A stretch of 64,000 nucleotides of DNA from Allomesorhizobium sp043769475 (lineage in GTDB: Bacteria > Pseudomonadota > Alphaproteobacteria > Rhizobiales > Rhizobiaceae), in assembly GCF_043769475.1 (NCBI RefSeq), contig NZ_CP171729.1:2604001-2668000 (forward strand). Reading direction: 5' to 3'. The notes under the pieces were generated by a model that did not search any database, was not told the DNA's origin, and worked only from the letters and a program-made list of their open reading frames with translations. The first letter of the stretch is position 1; every line of letters begins with the position of its first letter. Below are positions 24,784 through 32,979 of this stretch, in pieces. Position numbers and translations under genes: made by a program.

Positions 24784-26088
24784 CTATTCCGCCGCTACGA
24801 GCACGGGCTCGGCCCGGTGTGCGTTGCGCGTGAATTCGTCGATGCGCCGCTCGATTTCCGGGCGGAAATGCCGGATCAGGCCCTGGATCGGCCAAGCCGC
24901 CGCGTCGCCCAGCGCGCAGATGGTGTGGCCTTCCACCTGCTTCGTCACGTCGAGCAGCATGTCGATCTCGCGCTTCTGCGCTTCGCCCCGCACCAGCCGC
25001 TCCATCACCCGCCACATCCAGCCCGTGCCTTCGCGGCACGGCGTGCACTGGCCGCAGCTCTCATGCTTGTAGAAATAGCTGAGCCGCGCGATCGCCTTCA
25101 CGATATCGGTCGATTTGTCCATGACGATGACAGCCGCCGTGCCGAGGCCGGATTTCAGGTCGCGCAGCGCGTCGAAATCCATCGGCGCATCCATGATCTG
25201 CTCGGCCGGAACCAGCGGCACCGAAGCGCCGCCCGGGATGACCGCCAGGAGATTGTCCCAGCCGCCGCGGACGCCGCCGCAATGGCGGTCGATGAGTTCC
25301 CGGAACGGGACCGACATCGCCTCTTCGACCGTGCACGGACTGTTGACGTGGCCGGAGATGCAGAAAAGCTTCGTGCCGACATTGTTGGGCCGGCCGAATG
25401 ACGAGAACCATGACGCGCCGCGCCGCAGGATGGTCGGCGCGACTGCGATCGATTCGACATTGTTGACCGTCGTCGGGCAGCCATAGAGGCCGACATTGGC
25501 CGGGAATGGCGGCTTCAGCCGCGGCTGCCCCTTCTTGCCTTCCAGGCTTTCGAGCAGCGCCGTCTCCTCGCCGCAAATATAAGCGCCGGCGCCGTGATGA
25601 ACGTAGATCTCGAAATCGTAGCCGTTCTTGTTGTCCTTGCCGATCAGGCCGGCGTCGTAGGCTTCATCTATCGCCCGCTGCAGCGCTTCGCGCTCGCGAA
25701 TGAACTCGCCACGCACATAGATGTAGGCTGCCACCGCGCCCATGGCGAAACCGGCGATCAGGCAACCTTCGACCAGCGTGTGCGGATCATGACGCAGTAT
25801 ATCGCGGTCCTTGCAGGTGCCGGGTTCGGATTCATCGGCATTGACCACCAGATAGGAAGGCCGCCCGTCGCTCTGCTTTGGCATGAACGACCATTTCAGC
25901 CCGGTCGGGAAACCCGCGCCGCCGCGCCCGCGCAGGCCGGAAGCCTTCATCTCGTTGACGATCCAGTCGCGCCCCTTGGCGATGATGCCGGCCGTGCCGT
26001 CCCAATGCCCGCGCGCCATCGCGCCTTTAAGCGAGCGGTCGAACCGACCGTATATGTTGGTGAAGATGCGGTCCTTGTCCTGCAGCAT
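24784..26088 (-). CDS. nuoF: NADH-quinone oxidoreductase subunit F (NADH/FMN-binding)
   Basis: 434 residues. It binds NADH and FMN, the entry point for electrons. Motifs: SGLRGRGGAGFPTGLKW (NADH/FMN loop), GAGAYICGEETALLESLEG, and the 4Fe-4S segment ESCGQCTPCREGTGW near residue 355. It lies 11 bases after nuoE. Confidence 0.98.
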   Translation of the reverse strand: MLQDKDRIFTNIYGRFDRSLKGAMARGHWDGTAGIIAKGRDWIVNEMKASGLRGRGGAGFPTGLKWSFMPKQSDGRPSYLVVNADESEPGTCKDRDILRHDPHTLVEGCLIAGFAMGAVAAYIYVRGEFIREREALQRAIDEAYDAGLIGKDNKNGYDFEIYVHHGAGAYICGEETALLESLEGKKGQPRLKPPFPANVGLYGCPTTVNNVESIAVAPTILRRGASWFSSFGRPNNVGTKLFCISGHVNSPCTVEEAMSVPFRELIDRHCGGVRGGWDNLLAVIPGGASVPLVPAEQIMDAPMDFDALRDLKSGLGTAAVIVMDKSTDIVKAIARLSYFYKHESCGQCTPCREGTGWMWRVMERLVRGEAQKREIDMLLDVTKQVEGHTICALGDAAAWPIQGLIRHFRPEIERRIDEFTRNAHRAEPVLVAAE

Positions 26089-26099
26089 TTTGCGACCCC

Positions 26100-27386
26100 T
26101 CAGACAGGCTTCTTGCCGAAGACCCGGATGTATTCGGCGACGCCGCCCTTGGCGAGCGCCTTGGCCTGCCTGACCCAGTCGTCGCGTTCGATGCGGCCCC
26201 TGAAATTCAGATAGCCGTCGACCCAGTCGCGCTCGGCCTTTTTCCAGGATGCGACCTGCGCGAACGTATAGATGCCGAGCGAATGCAAGGTGACTTCGAT
26301 CTTGGGTCCAACGCCGGAAATCAGCTTGAGATCGTCGACCGCTGCCGGTTTTTCGATGCCCGCCGGCCGGTTCTTGTCGTCGAGCGACGGTTTTGACGCC
26401 TGCGCGCGAACCGGCGCTGCGCCTGGTTGTTTGCCCGCTGCCCCGATCGGCTCTCCATGCATCAGTTCAGGCGTCTTGAACGCCCCTGCAGGCCCGGCCT
26501 CGGTGATCGGACGTTTCCGCTGTTTTGTCGCCTTCTCAACCGACTCGGCAGCCTTGTTGGCGGCAACGGGATCATGCGCCGGAGCCTTCACACTGACTGC
26601 GACCTCGGTCTTCGGGCTGGTCTTGACCGGAGATGGCGATTTCACCGTATTGTTGGTTTCGGCAGCATAAGTCTTGGGCTTTGCCGCCTTCGACGGCGGA
26701 ATCGATGCGCCGGCGGTCTTTGCTTCCTTCGCCGCGGCCTTGGCTTCCTGGTCTCGCGCCGCTTTCAGCACTGCGCTTTCGTCTTTCAGCGTCGTCAGCC
26801 CGGAAATCGGCGCTGAGTAAACCCGCCCGTTCTGTGGTCCAGGCGTGACCGAGGCGCCTTTGCCGGTCTCGAATGCGTCGATGATCTCGCTAAGCCGTTC
26901 AGGCGTCAGGTCCTCGAACGTGTCCTTGAAAACCATCACCATCGGCGCATTGACGCATGCGCCGAGGCACTCGACCTCTTCCCAGGACAAGGTGCCGCTG
27001 GCATTGGTGTGGAACTGCTCTGGATGGATCTTCGAGCGGCAGACTTCCATCAGCCCTTCCGAACCCCGCAGCATGCAAGGCGTCGTGCCGCAGACCTGTA
27101 CATGGGCGCGCGTGCCGACCGGCTTCAACTGAAACTGCGTGTAGAAGGTCGCGACTTCGAGCGCGCGGATATAGGGCATGTCGAGCATGTCGGCGATGTG
27201 CTCGATCGCAGGCTTGGTGACCCAGCCTTCCTGCTCTTGGGCGATCATGAGCAGTGGGATGACCGCAGATTGCTCCCGGCCCTTCGGATACTTCTTGAGC
27301 CACTGTTTCGCCGCCTCCGCGTTCGCCTTGTTGAAGGCGAAGGCGGCTGGCTGGACGGCTGGCTCTGCGAGACGACGGACGGACAT
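26100..27386 (-). CDS. nuoE: NADH-quinone oxidoreductase subunit E with long C-terminal extension
   Basis: 428 residues, over twice the length of E. coli NuoE. Residues ~1-190 are the thioredoxin-like 2Fe-2S subunit (CGTTPCMLRGSEGL and ECLGACVNAPMVM hold the four cysteines). Residues ~190-345 are a low-complexity linker rich in Lys, Ala, Pro, Ser and Thr. The last ~85 residues form a module (DDLKLISGVGPKIEVTLHSL, then GRIERDDWVRQAKALA) paralogous to the C-terminus of the separate protein at 23977-24696. The start abuts the nuoD stop. The extension is a known feature of Rhizobiales NuoE; its role is not. Confidence 0.95.
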   Translation of the reverse strand: MSVRRLAEPAVQPAAFAFNKANAEAAKQWLKKYPKGREQSAVIPLLMIAQEQEGWVTKPAIEHIADMLDMPYIRALEVATFYTQFQLKPVGTRAHVQVCGTTPCMLRGSEGLMEVCRSKIHPEQFHTNASGTLSWEEVECLGACVNAPMVMVFKDTFEDLTPERLSEIIDAFETGKGASVTPGPQNGRVYSAPISGLTTLKDESAVLKAARDQEAKAAAKEAKTAGASIPPSKAAKPKTYAAETNNTVKSPSPVKTSPKTEVAVSVKAPAHDPVAANKAAESVEKATKQRKRPITEAGPAGAFKTPELMHGEPIGAAGKQPGAAPVRAQASKPSLDDKNRPAGIEKPAAVDDLKLISGVGPKIEVTLHSLGIYTFAQVASWKKAERDWVDGYLNFRGRIERDDWVRQAKALAKGGVAEYIRVFGKKPV

Positions 27387-28577
27387 TTAACGATCGACCT
27401 CACCAAACACGATATCGATGGAGCCGAGAACGGCGGAGATGTCGGCCAGCATGTGGCCACGGCACAAAAAATCCATCGCCTGCAGATGCGCGAAACCGGG
27501 GGCGCGCAGCTTGCAGCGGTAGGGCTTGTTCGAGCCGTCGGAGACGAGATAGACGCCGAACTCGCCTTTCGGCGCCTCGACCGCGGCATAAACCTCGCCG
27601 GCCGGCACGCGATACCCTTCGGTGTAGAGCTTGAAGTGGTGGATCAGCGCTTCCATCGACCGCTTCATGGCGTCGCGCTTGGGCGGAACCACCTTGCCGT
27701 CGAGGTTGGACACCGGTCCAGCGCCATCCTTGCCAAGCAGAAGATTGACGCATTGGCGCATGATTTTGGCCGACTGGCGCATCTCTTCCATGCGGATGAG
27801 GTAGCGGTCGTAGCAATCGCCGTTCTTGCCTACCGGAATGTCGAATTCCATCTCCGGATAGCACTCGTAGGGCTGCGACTTGCGCAGATCCCATGCGGCG
27901 CCTGATCCGCGCACCATCACGCCCGAAAAACCCCAGGCCCAGGCGTCGTCCAGCGACACCACGCCTATGTCGACGTTGCGCTGTTTGAAGATGCGGTTCT
28001 CGGTGAGCAATTCATCGAGGTTCGCCACCGTCTGCAGGAAAGGATCGATCCACTTGCCGATGTCTTCGACGAGCTTCTGCGGCAGGTCCTGGTGCACGCC
28101 GCCCGGCCGGAAATAGGCCGCATGCATGCGTGCGCCGGAGGCCCGCTCGTAAAACACCATCAGCTTTTCGCGTTCCTCGAAGCCCCAGAGCGGCGGCGTC
28201 AGCGCGCCGACGTCCATTGCCTGCGTGGTGACGTTCAGCAGATGCGACAGGATGCGGCCAATCTCGGAATAGAGCACCCGGATGATCAGCCCGCGCCGCG
28301 GCACGTCGATGCCGAGCAGCCGCTCGACAGCCAGCGAAAACGCATGCTCCTGGTTCATCGGCGCGACATAGTCGAGCCGGTCGAAATACGGGATTGCCTG
28401 CAGATAGGTCTTTGCTTCGATCAGCTTTTCGGTGCCGCGATGCAGCAGGCCGATATGCGGATCGACGCGTTCGACGACCTCACCGTCCAACTCCAGCACG
28501 AGGCGCAGAACGCCATGCGCGGCCGGATGTTGCGGGCCGAAGTTGATGTTGAAGTTGCGGACGGAGGTTTCAACCAT
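27387..28577 (-). CDS. nuoD: NADH-quinone oxidoreductase subunit D
   Basis: 396 residues. The 49-kDa-type subunit that, with NuoB, lines the quinone pocket. Conserved segments: NFGPQHPAAHGVLRLVLELDGE at the N-terminus (the pocket histidine), HRGTEKLIE, DRLDYVAPMNQEHAF, and the C-terminal DIVFGEVDR. It follows nuoC by 6 bases. Confidence 0.98.
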   Translation of the reverse strand: MVETSVRNFNINFGPQHPAAHGVLRLVLELDGEVVERVDPHIGLLHRGTEKLIEAKTYLQAIPYFDRLDYVAPMNQEHAFSLAVERLLGIDVPRRGLIIRVLYSEIGRILSHLLNVTTQAMDVGALTPPLWGFEEREKLMVFYERASGARMHAAYFRPGGVHQDLPQKLVEDIGKWIDPFLQTVANLDELLTENRIFKQRNVDIGVVSLDDAWAWGFSGVMVRGSGAAWDLRKSQPYECYPEMEFDIPVGKNGDCYDRYLIRMEEMRQSAKIMRQCVNLLLGKDGAGPVSNLDGKVVPPKRDAMKRSMEALIHHFKLYTEGYRVPAGEVYAAVEAPKGEFGVYLVSDGSNKPYRCKLRAPGFAHLQAMDFLCRGHMLADISAVLGSIDIVFGEVDR

Positions 28578-28583
28578 GGGCGT

Positions 28584-29186
28584 TCACTGCTTTGCCTTCT
28601 CATCGCCCGGCAGCACGTAATCCGTGCCTTCCCATGGCGACAAAAAATCGAAATTGCGGAATTCCTGCCGCAGTTCGACAGGCTCGTACACCACGCGCTT
28701 GACCTCGTCGTCGTAGCGAACCTGGACAAAACCGGTCAGTGGGAAATCCTTGCGCAACGGATGACCCTCGAAGCCGTAGTCGGTGAGGATGCGACGCAGA
28801 TCCGGATGTCCGGAGAACAGAATGCCATAGAGATCGTAGGCTTCGCGCTCGAACCAGTCAGCGCCCGGAAACACTTCCGTCACCGACGGCACCAGCGTGT
28901 CCTCGTCGGCCATGACCTTGATGCGGATGCGCTGATTCTGGCGCGGCGAGAGCAGATGATAAACCACGTCGAAGCGCTTAGGCCGCGACGGGTAGTCAAC
29001 ACCGCAAATGTCGATGATCGATATGAACTGGCACTGCACGTCTCGGCGCAGGAAATTCATCACGCCGACGATATCGGCCGGCTCGACCGAGAGTGTGAGT
29101 TCGCCATAGGCGACGACGGCGTCGCCGATCTTGCCTTCCAGCTTTTCGCCGATATAGGCCGCCAGATCGTTGAGGGCTTCATTCAT
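28584..29186 (-). CDS. nuoC: NADH-quinone oxidoreductase subunit C
   Basis: 200 residues. The 30-kDa-type subunit of the peripheral arm; separate from NuoD as is usual outside the enterics. Diagnostic motif ADWFEREAYDLYGILFSGHP, followed by LRRILTDYGFEGHPLRKDFPL. It lies 6 bases after nuoB. Confidence 0.98.
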   Translation of the reverse strand: MNEALNDLAAYIGEKLEGKIGDAVVAYGELTLSVEPADIVGVMNFLRRDVQCQFISIIDICGVDYPSRPKRFDVVYHLLSPRQNQRIRIKVMADEDTLVPSVTEVFPGADWFEREAYDLYGILFSGHPDLRRILTDYGFEGHPLRKDFPLTGFVQVRYDDEVKRVVYEPVELRQEFRNFDFLSPWEGTDYVLPGDEKAKQ

Positions 29187-29192
29187 GTCGGC

Positions 29193-29771
29193 TCACCGCT
29201 CGATCGTGCCGGTGCGGCGGATCTTCTTCTGGAGGAGAAGGATTCCGTAAAGCAGCGCCTCCGCCGTGGGCGGGCAGCCGGGAACGTAGATGTCGACCGG
29301 CACCACCCGGTCGCAGCCGCGCACCACCGAATAGGAATAGTGATAATAGCCGCCGCCATTCGCGCAGGAGCCCATCGAGATCACGTAACGCGGCTCGGGC
29401 ATCTGGTCGTAGACCTTGCGCAGCGCCGGCGCCATCTTGTTGGTCAGCGTGCCGGCGACGATCATAACGTCCGACTGGCGCGGCGATGCGCGCGGCGCGA
29501 TGCCGAAGCGCTCGGCGTCGTAGCGCGGCATGGAGATATGCATCATCTCGACCGCGCAACAGGCAAGCCCGAACGTCATCCACATCAGCGAGCCGGTGCG
29601 CGCCCAGGTGATCAGCGCCTCGGACGAGGTGACGAGAAATCCCTTGTCGGACAGCTCGCTGTTGACCTCGCCGAAAAACGCGTCGTCGGACCCGACCGGC
29701 TTTCCGGTGTTCGGGTCGATGATGCCTTTCGGCTTGGGTGCTACCAGCGTGGAAGTATCGTTCAATTCCAT
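29193..29771 (-). CDS. nuoB: NADH-quinone oxidoreductase subunit B
   Basis: 192 residues. It carries the terminal 4Fe-4S cluster N2; the ligands are in LACCAVEMM, ISMGSCANGGG and VPGCPPTAEAL. The ATG at 29769-29771 gives the usual N-terminus MELNDTSTLVAPKP and overlaps the 3' end of nuoA by 10 bases; an upstream in-frame ATG at 29790-29792 is less likely. Confidence 0.97.
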   Translation of the reverse strand: MELNDTSTLVAPKPKGIIDPNTGKPVGSDDAFFGEVNSELSDKGFLVTSSEALITWARTGSLMWMTFGLACCAVEMMHISMPRYDAERFGIAPRASPRQSDVMIVAGTLTNKMAPALRKVYDQMPEPRYVISMGSCANGGGYYHYSYSVVRGCDRVVPVDIYVPGCPPTAEALLYGILLLQKKIRRTGTIER

Positions 29772-30127
29772 TCCAGCGCTCCCTTCTTCCACTCATAGAC
29801 AAAACCGATGGTCAGCACGGCCAGGAACACCATCATCGACCAGAAGCCCAGCATGCCGATCTCGCCGAACGAGACCGCCCACGGAAACAGAAACGCGACT
29901 TCGAGATCGAAAATGATGAACAGGATGGAAACCAGGTAGAAGCGAACGTCGAATTTCATGCGCGCATCGTCGAACGAGTTGAAGCCGCATTCATAGGCCG
30001 ACAGCTTTTCCGGATCGGGGTTGCGGTAAGCCACCAGGAACGGCGCGGCAACCAGCGCCAACGCGACAACCAAGGCCACGCCAATGAAGATGACGATGGG
30101 AAGGTATGAACCGAGAAGCGTATTCAT
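29762..30127 (-). CDS. nuoA: NADH-quinone oxidoreductase subunit A
   Basis: 121 residues, three transmembrane helices. Typical motifs: KLSAYECGFNSFDDARMKFDVRFY and FIIFDLEVAFLFPWAV. It is the first gene of the operon; the ATG at 30125-30127 begins MNTLLGSYLPIVIF. Confidence 0.97.
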   Translation of the reverse strand: MNTLLGSYLPIVIFIGVALVVALALVAAPFLVAYRNPDPEKLSAYECGFNSFDDARMKFDVRFYLVSILFIIFDLEVAFLFPWAVSFGEIGMLGFWSMMVFLAVLTIGFVYEWKKGALEWN

Positions 30128-30495
30128 GCTCCGACTTTCCGTTGGCGGCCGTTCGCTTTCCGCTCGCGGCCGTTCGACCTGATTATAGCACTTAGTCCTA
30201 TCGTGAAACCGCGACAGCTTGACCGGGTGAAGCCGCGCCTGAAACCATGCTGCATTGCGGCGAGGGTTAGCGCACGCACACATGTGAAGCAAGTCAAACG
30301 TTGGCCGAATCGGGGCAGCGTCGATCGCTTTTCGGCGATTCTAAGTGCATGAGCGCCGGTTTGATTTCCTTCCTATTATACTCCACTTTTTCTCCTGACA
30401 CCAATCTTGCTGAAACGCTGTTAGGCTGGACCGGATCGACCGATTCCCGTTGATGCTGGACAGCCCTGTTCGATGTTTTTCCGGACCGCCGAAGA
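30128..30495. promoter_or_regulatory. Divergent control region of the nuo operon and the ycaQ-like gene
   Basis: 368 bases without a gene. On the minus strand a consensus -10 TATAAT (30182-30187) stands ~55 bases before nuoA, but its -35 is poor (GTTTCA or GGTTTC), so an activator may be needed. On the plus side an AT-rich segment CCTATTATACTCC (around 30372-30384) is a candidate -10 for the ycaQ-like gene. Confidence 0.4.
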
Positions 30496-31698
30496 ATGAA
30501 GGAAACGATATCCGTTGCGATGGCGCGGCGCATCGCGCTTGCTGCGCAAGGTTTCGCCGAGTCCCGGCCGGCAGCCGCCATCGCTCGGCGGCATCTCGCC
30601 AAGGTTCTCGCCCGCATCGGCCTGTTGCAGATCGATTCCGTCAGTGTCGTGGTCAGGGCGCATTACATGCCGCTGTTTTCGCGGCTCGGTCCCTATGATC
30701 GTGACCTTCTGGACAAGGCCGCTTCGGGAAAGAAGCGGATGCTGTTCGAATATTGGGCGCACGAGGCATCCCTGTTGCCGGTCGAAACTTGGCCGCTGAT
30801 GCGCTGGCGCATGGACCGCGCGGCTCAGAGCGAGGGCATTTACGGCCGCCTCGCCCAATTCGGCCGTGAGCGCGCCGATCTGATCCAGGCAACTTATCGG
30901 AAAGTGGCCGCCGACGGCCCGGTCGCCGCTTCCGACATCGATGGCGCCAAGGGTTCCGGCGGCTGGTGGGGCTGGAGCGACGAAAAGCACGCCTTCGAAT
31001 GGCTGTTCTGGGCCGGCCGCATCACCACGGCCTCGCGCCGCGGATTCGAGCGGCTCTACGACCTGCCGGAGCGCGTGATCCCGGCGGCCGTATTCGAGAG
31101 CCCTGCCCCGGAACCCGCCGAAGCCCACCGCGAATTGCTGCGCATTTCGGCCAAGGCGCTTGGCGTCGCCACCATAGGCGACCTGCGCGATTATTTCAGG
31201 CTCTCGCCGGCAGACGTGAAGGACCGCATCCCGGAACTGGTCGAATCGGGCGAGTTGCTGCCGGTCAGCGTCAAGGGCTGGAAGCAGCGGGCTTTTCTCC
31301 ATGCCGAAGCCCGTATCCCGCGCAAAATAGCTGCGCGCGCCCTGCTTGCGCCGTTCGACCCGCTGGTGTTCGAGCGTTCGCGCACCGAACGGCTGTTCGA
31401 TTTCCATTATCGCATCGAGATCTACACCCCCGCCGAAAAGCGCCGGTTCGGCTACTACGTCCTGCCGTTCCTGCTCGGCGACACCATCGTCGCCCGCGTC
31501 GACCTGAAGGCGGACCGGCCCGCCGGCATCTTGCGCGTGCTTGCCGCCTATGCCGAGCCCGGCGCCCCGCCGCACACCGCCGCCGAATTGCTGGAAGAGT
31601 TGAAGACTATGCAGGGCTGGCTGGGGCTCGACAGGATAGAGGTGACCTCGGCGGGCGATCTTGGACCGGCGCTGGCGGACATAGCCGCCGAAGGTTAG
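30496..31698 (+). CDS. YcaQ/AlkZ-family DNA glycosylase (winged-helix, DUF1006)
   Basis: 400 residues, matching the ~400-residue YcaQ (AlkX) family of DNA glycosylases that unhook interstrand crosslinks and remove N-alkylated purines. The N-terminal winged-helix region has RRIALAAQGF and HLAKVLARIGLLQIDSV. In this family the QxD/QxQ triplet is the catalytic motif; here it is QID, the YcaQ form. Further family segments are RAHYMPLFSRLGPYD, FEYWAHEASLLP and the C-terminal RLFDFHYRIEIYTPAEKRRFGYYVLPFLLGD. It overlaps the convergent gene 31695-32126 by 4 bases. Confidence 0.9.
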   Translation: MKETISVAMARRIALAAQGFAESRPAAAIARRHLAKVLARIGLLQIDSVSVVVRAHYMPLFSRLGPYDRDLLDKAASGKKRMLFEYWAHEASLLPVETWPLMRWRMDRAAQSEGIYGRLAQFGRERADLIQATYRKVAADGPVAASDIDGAKGSGGWWGWSDEKHAFEWLFWAGRITTASRRGFERLYDLPERVIPAAVFESPAPEPAEAHRELLRISAKALGVATIGDLRDYFRLSPADVKDRIPELVESGELLPVSVKGWKQRAFLHAEARIPRKIAARALLAPFDPLVFERSRTERLFDFHYRIEIYTPAEKRRFGYYVLPFLLGDTIVARVDLKADRPAGILRVLAAYAEPGAPPHTAAELLEELKTMQGWLGLDRIEVTSAGDLGPALADIAAEG

Positions 31699-32126
31699 AT
31701 CGCCGATGGGTCCGGCTGCTCGGCCGGCGACGATCGCTCGAAGATGGCCTTCACGCGCATGTTGCTGCCGTCGCTGTCCACGATATGCATCATCAGAATC
31801 AGACGCCCCCGACGCATCTTGAAACCTGTGGCCACCTCGCGCGCTACAGCCTGTCCGGACTTTGATCGCGTCCATTTTCCAGAACCGACAAGGGTGTCAT
31901 CTCCGCCGGTGGGTATTTGGGTGAGAGGTGCAGACCAGCCGTTGCTGGCGTCGACCCAGAACCCCTGTTCCTTGCGGCTTATGGAAACTGTGCAATCGCC
32001 GCAATGTCCGCCGGTCGAGAAGACTTGCCGCCAAACGCCAAGGAACTCGTTTTCCGATGCAACGGCTTGGCCTTTGACCGAAATCGTCATCCACATCGCA
32101 AGAAGGATGGTTGCAAAAATTTTCAA
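31695..32126 (-). CDS. Small secreted protein of unknown function
   Basis: 143 residues from a TTG start (32124-32126) preceded by GGGAG. It begins KIFATILLAMWMTISVKGQA, a clean signal peptide ending near AVA-SENEF. The mature ~120 residues contain FLGVWRQVFSTGG, a close cysteine pair HCGDC, and a C-terminal strand-rich part (RRGRLILMMHIVDSDG) consistent with a small beta-barrel, lipocalin-like in feel. I cannot name the family. No strong alternative start fits: the open frame runs on to 32786 but would cross the cobalamin riboswitch on the opposite strand. Confidence 0.6.
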   Translation of the reverse strand: MKIFATILLAMWMTISVKGQAVASENEFLGVWRQVFSTGGHCGDCTVSISRKEQGFWVDASNGWSAPLTQIPTGGDDTLVGSGKWTRSKSGQAVAREVATGFKMRRGRLILMMHIVDSDGSNMRVKAIFERSSPAEQPDPSAI

Positions 32127-32290
32127 CGTCGAACTCCCTAGAATGCTCCAACGAACATGCAGGAAACAGCCTAAGGTTGCATTGACCGGGCCGTTAAAAT
32201 TGTCGACTGATCGCGTCCTCTCTGACCATGCATTCGGCTTGCCCGCCTGGCCCCTGCAACAACCACGGCACGATCCGCCGTAACCGCGCG

Positions 32291-32319
32291 TTGACAGCAC
32301 AGCACGCGGAAGCCTAAAT
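32291..32319 (+). promoter_or_regulatory. Promoter of the cobalamin locus
   Basis: TTGACA (32291-32296), 17-base spacer, CTAAAT (32314-32319). The predicted transcription start, about 7 bases on, falls at the first base pair of the riboswitch (32328), which supports both calls. Confidence 0.75.
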
Positions 32320-32327
32320 TCGCCGCC

Positions 32328-32501
32328 GACGGTCCTCCTCCCGCAAAGGGGGAGGCTAAGAGGGAATACGGTGCGGCTTTTCCAGCCAACTCCGTAGCTG
32401 TCCCCGCAACTGTAAGCGAAGAGCCGAAGGCCGAAAACCACTGGGAGTTTCCCGGGAAGGCGGCCCAAGGCGACGACACGCGAGCCAGGAGACCTGCCGT
32501 C
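32328..32501 (+). ncRNA. Adenosylcobalamin riboswitch
   Basis: The closing stem P1 is GACGG (32328-32332) with CCGTC (32497-32501). Inside are the conserved blocks of the cobalamin aptamer: AAGAGGGAATACGGTGC, the long block GCTGTCCCCGCAACTGTAAG, CCACTGGGA, GGGAAGGCGG and finally GACACGCGAGCCAGGAGACC. It is followed by a short stem (GACCGCCTGGCGGGTGTCC region) and AAGGAG before the DUF1636 start, so binding of cobalamin likely hides the ribosome site or ends transcription. It should repress the whole cob unit downstream when B12 is plentiful. Confidence 0.96.
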
Positions 32502-32553
32502 TGACGAAATATCCGACCGCCTGGCGGGTGTCCCGGGCAAGGAGCATAATGAC

Positions 32554-32979
32554 TTGAAAGTCGACGGCATTTTTCCGCAACAGGTCGGGGACACAGGCAA
32601 TGACGGCCATGCCGGCATCACGGTGGTCGTCTGCTCGTCCTGCCGCGACGAGACCGGATCCGACGCACGCCCCCGCGCCGGCGAAGTTTTGGGCGACGCG
32701 ACGCGGCTCGCCGCCCAGGACAGCAATATCAACGTCAGGCAGATAGAATGCCTCGGCAACTGCAAGCGGCGTCTCTCCGCCGCCATTCTGCGCGACGGTT
32801 CCTGGAGCTACGTCTTCGGCGACCTGACGCCGGAAAGCGGCCCGGATTTGATAACCGGCGCAAAGCTCTTCGCCACCTCGACCGACGGCATCCTGCCCTG
32901 GCGCGGCCGTCCCGACAGCCTCAAGCGCGGCCTCGTCGCGCGTATCCCTCCCCTCGACCTCCTGAAGGACAATTCATGA
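32554..32979 (+). CDS. DUF1636 family protein, thioredoxin-like metal-binding partner of CobW
   Basis: 141 residues. After a short leader comes GITVVVCSSCRDETG and later QIECLGNCKRRLSAAI; the two Cys pairs fit the thioredoxin-like ferredoxin fold of DUF1636, a family found next to cobW in alphaproteobacterial B12 loci. The start is TTG at 32554, 9 bases after AAGGAG. The nearer ATG at 32549 is followed by ACT and TGA and cannot start the protein. The stop overlaps the cobW ATG (ATGA). A role in cobalt handling is inferred from context. Confidence 0.85.
   Translation: MKVDGIFPQQVGDTGNDGHAGITVVVCSSCRDETGSDARPRAGEVLGDATRLAAQDSNINVRQIECLGNCKRRLSAAILRDGSWSYVFGDLTPESGPDLITGAKLFATSTDGILPWRGRPDSLKRGLVARIPPLDLLKDNS

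Noticed and set aside
30421..31875. 484-codon minus-strand frame opposite the ycaQ-like gene
   Set aside because: The plus-strand gene shows clear YcaQ motifs; the antisense frame shows none.
32127..32786. Upstream extension of the small secreted protein frame
   Set aside because: It would run through the cobalamin riboswitch and DUF1636 gene on the other strand; the TTG at 32126 gives a proper signal peptide.
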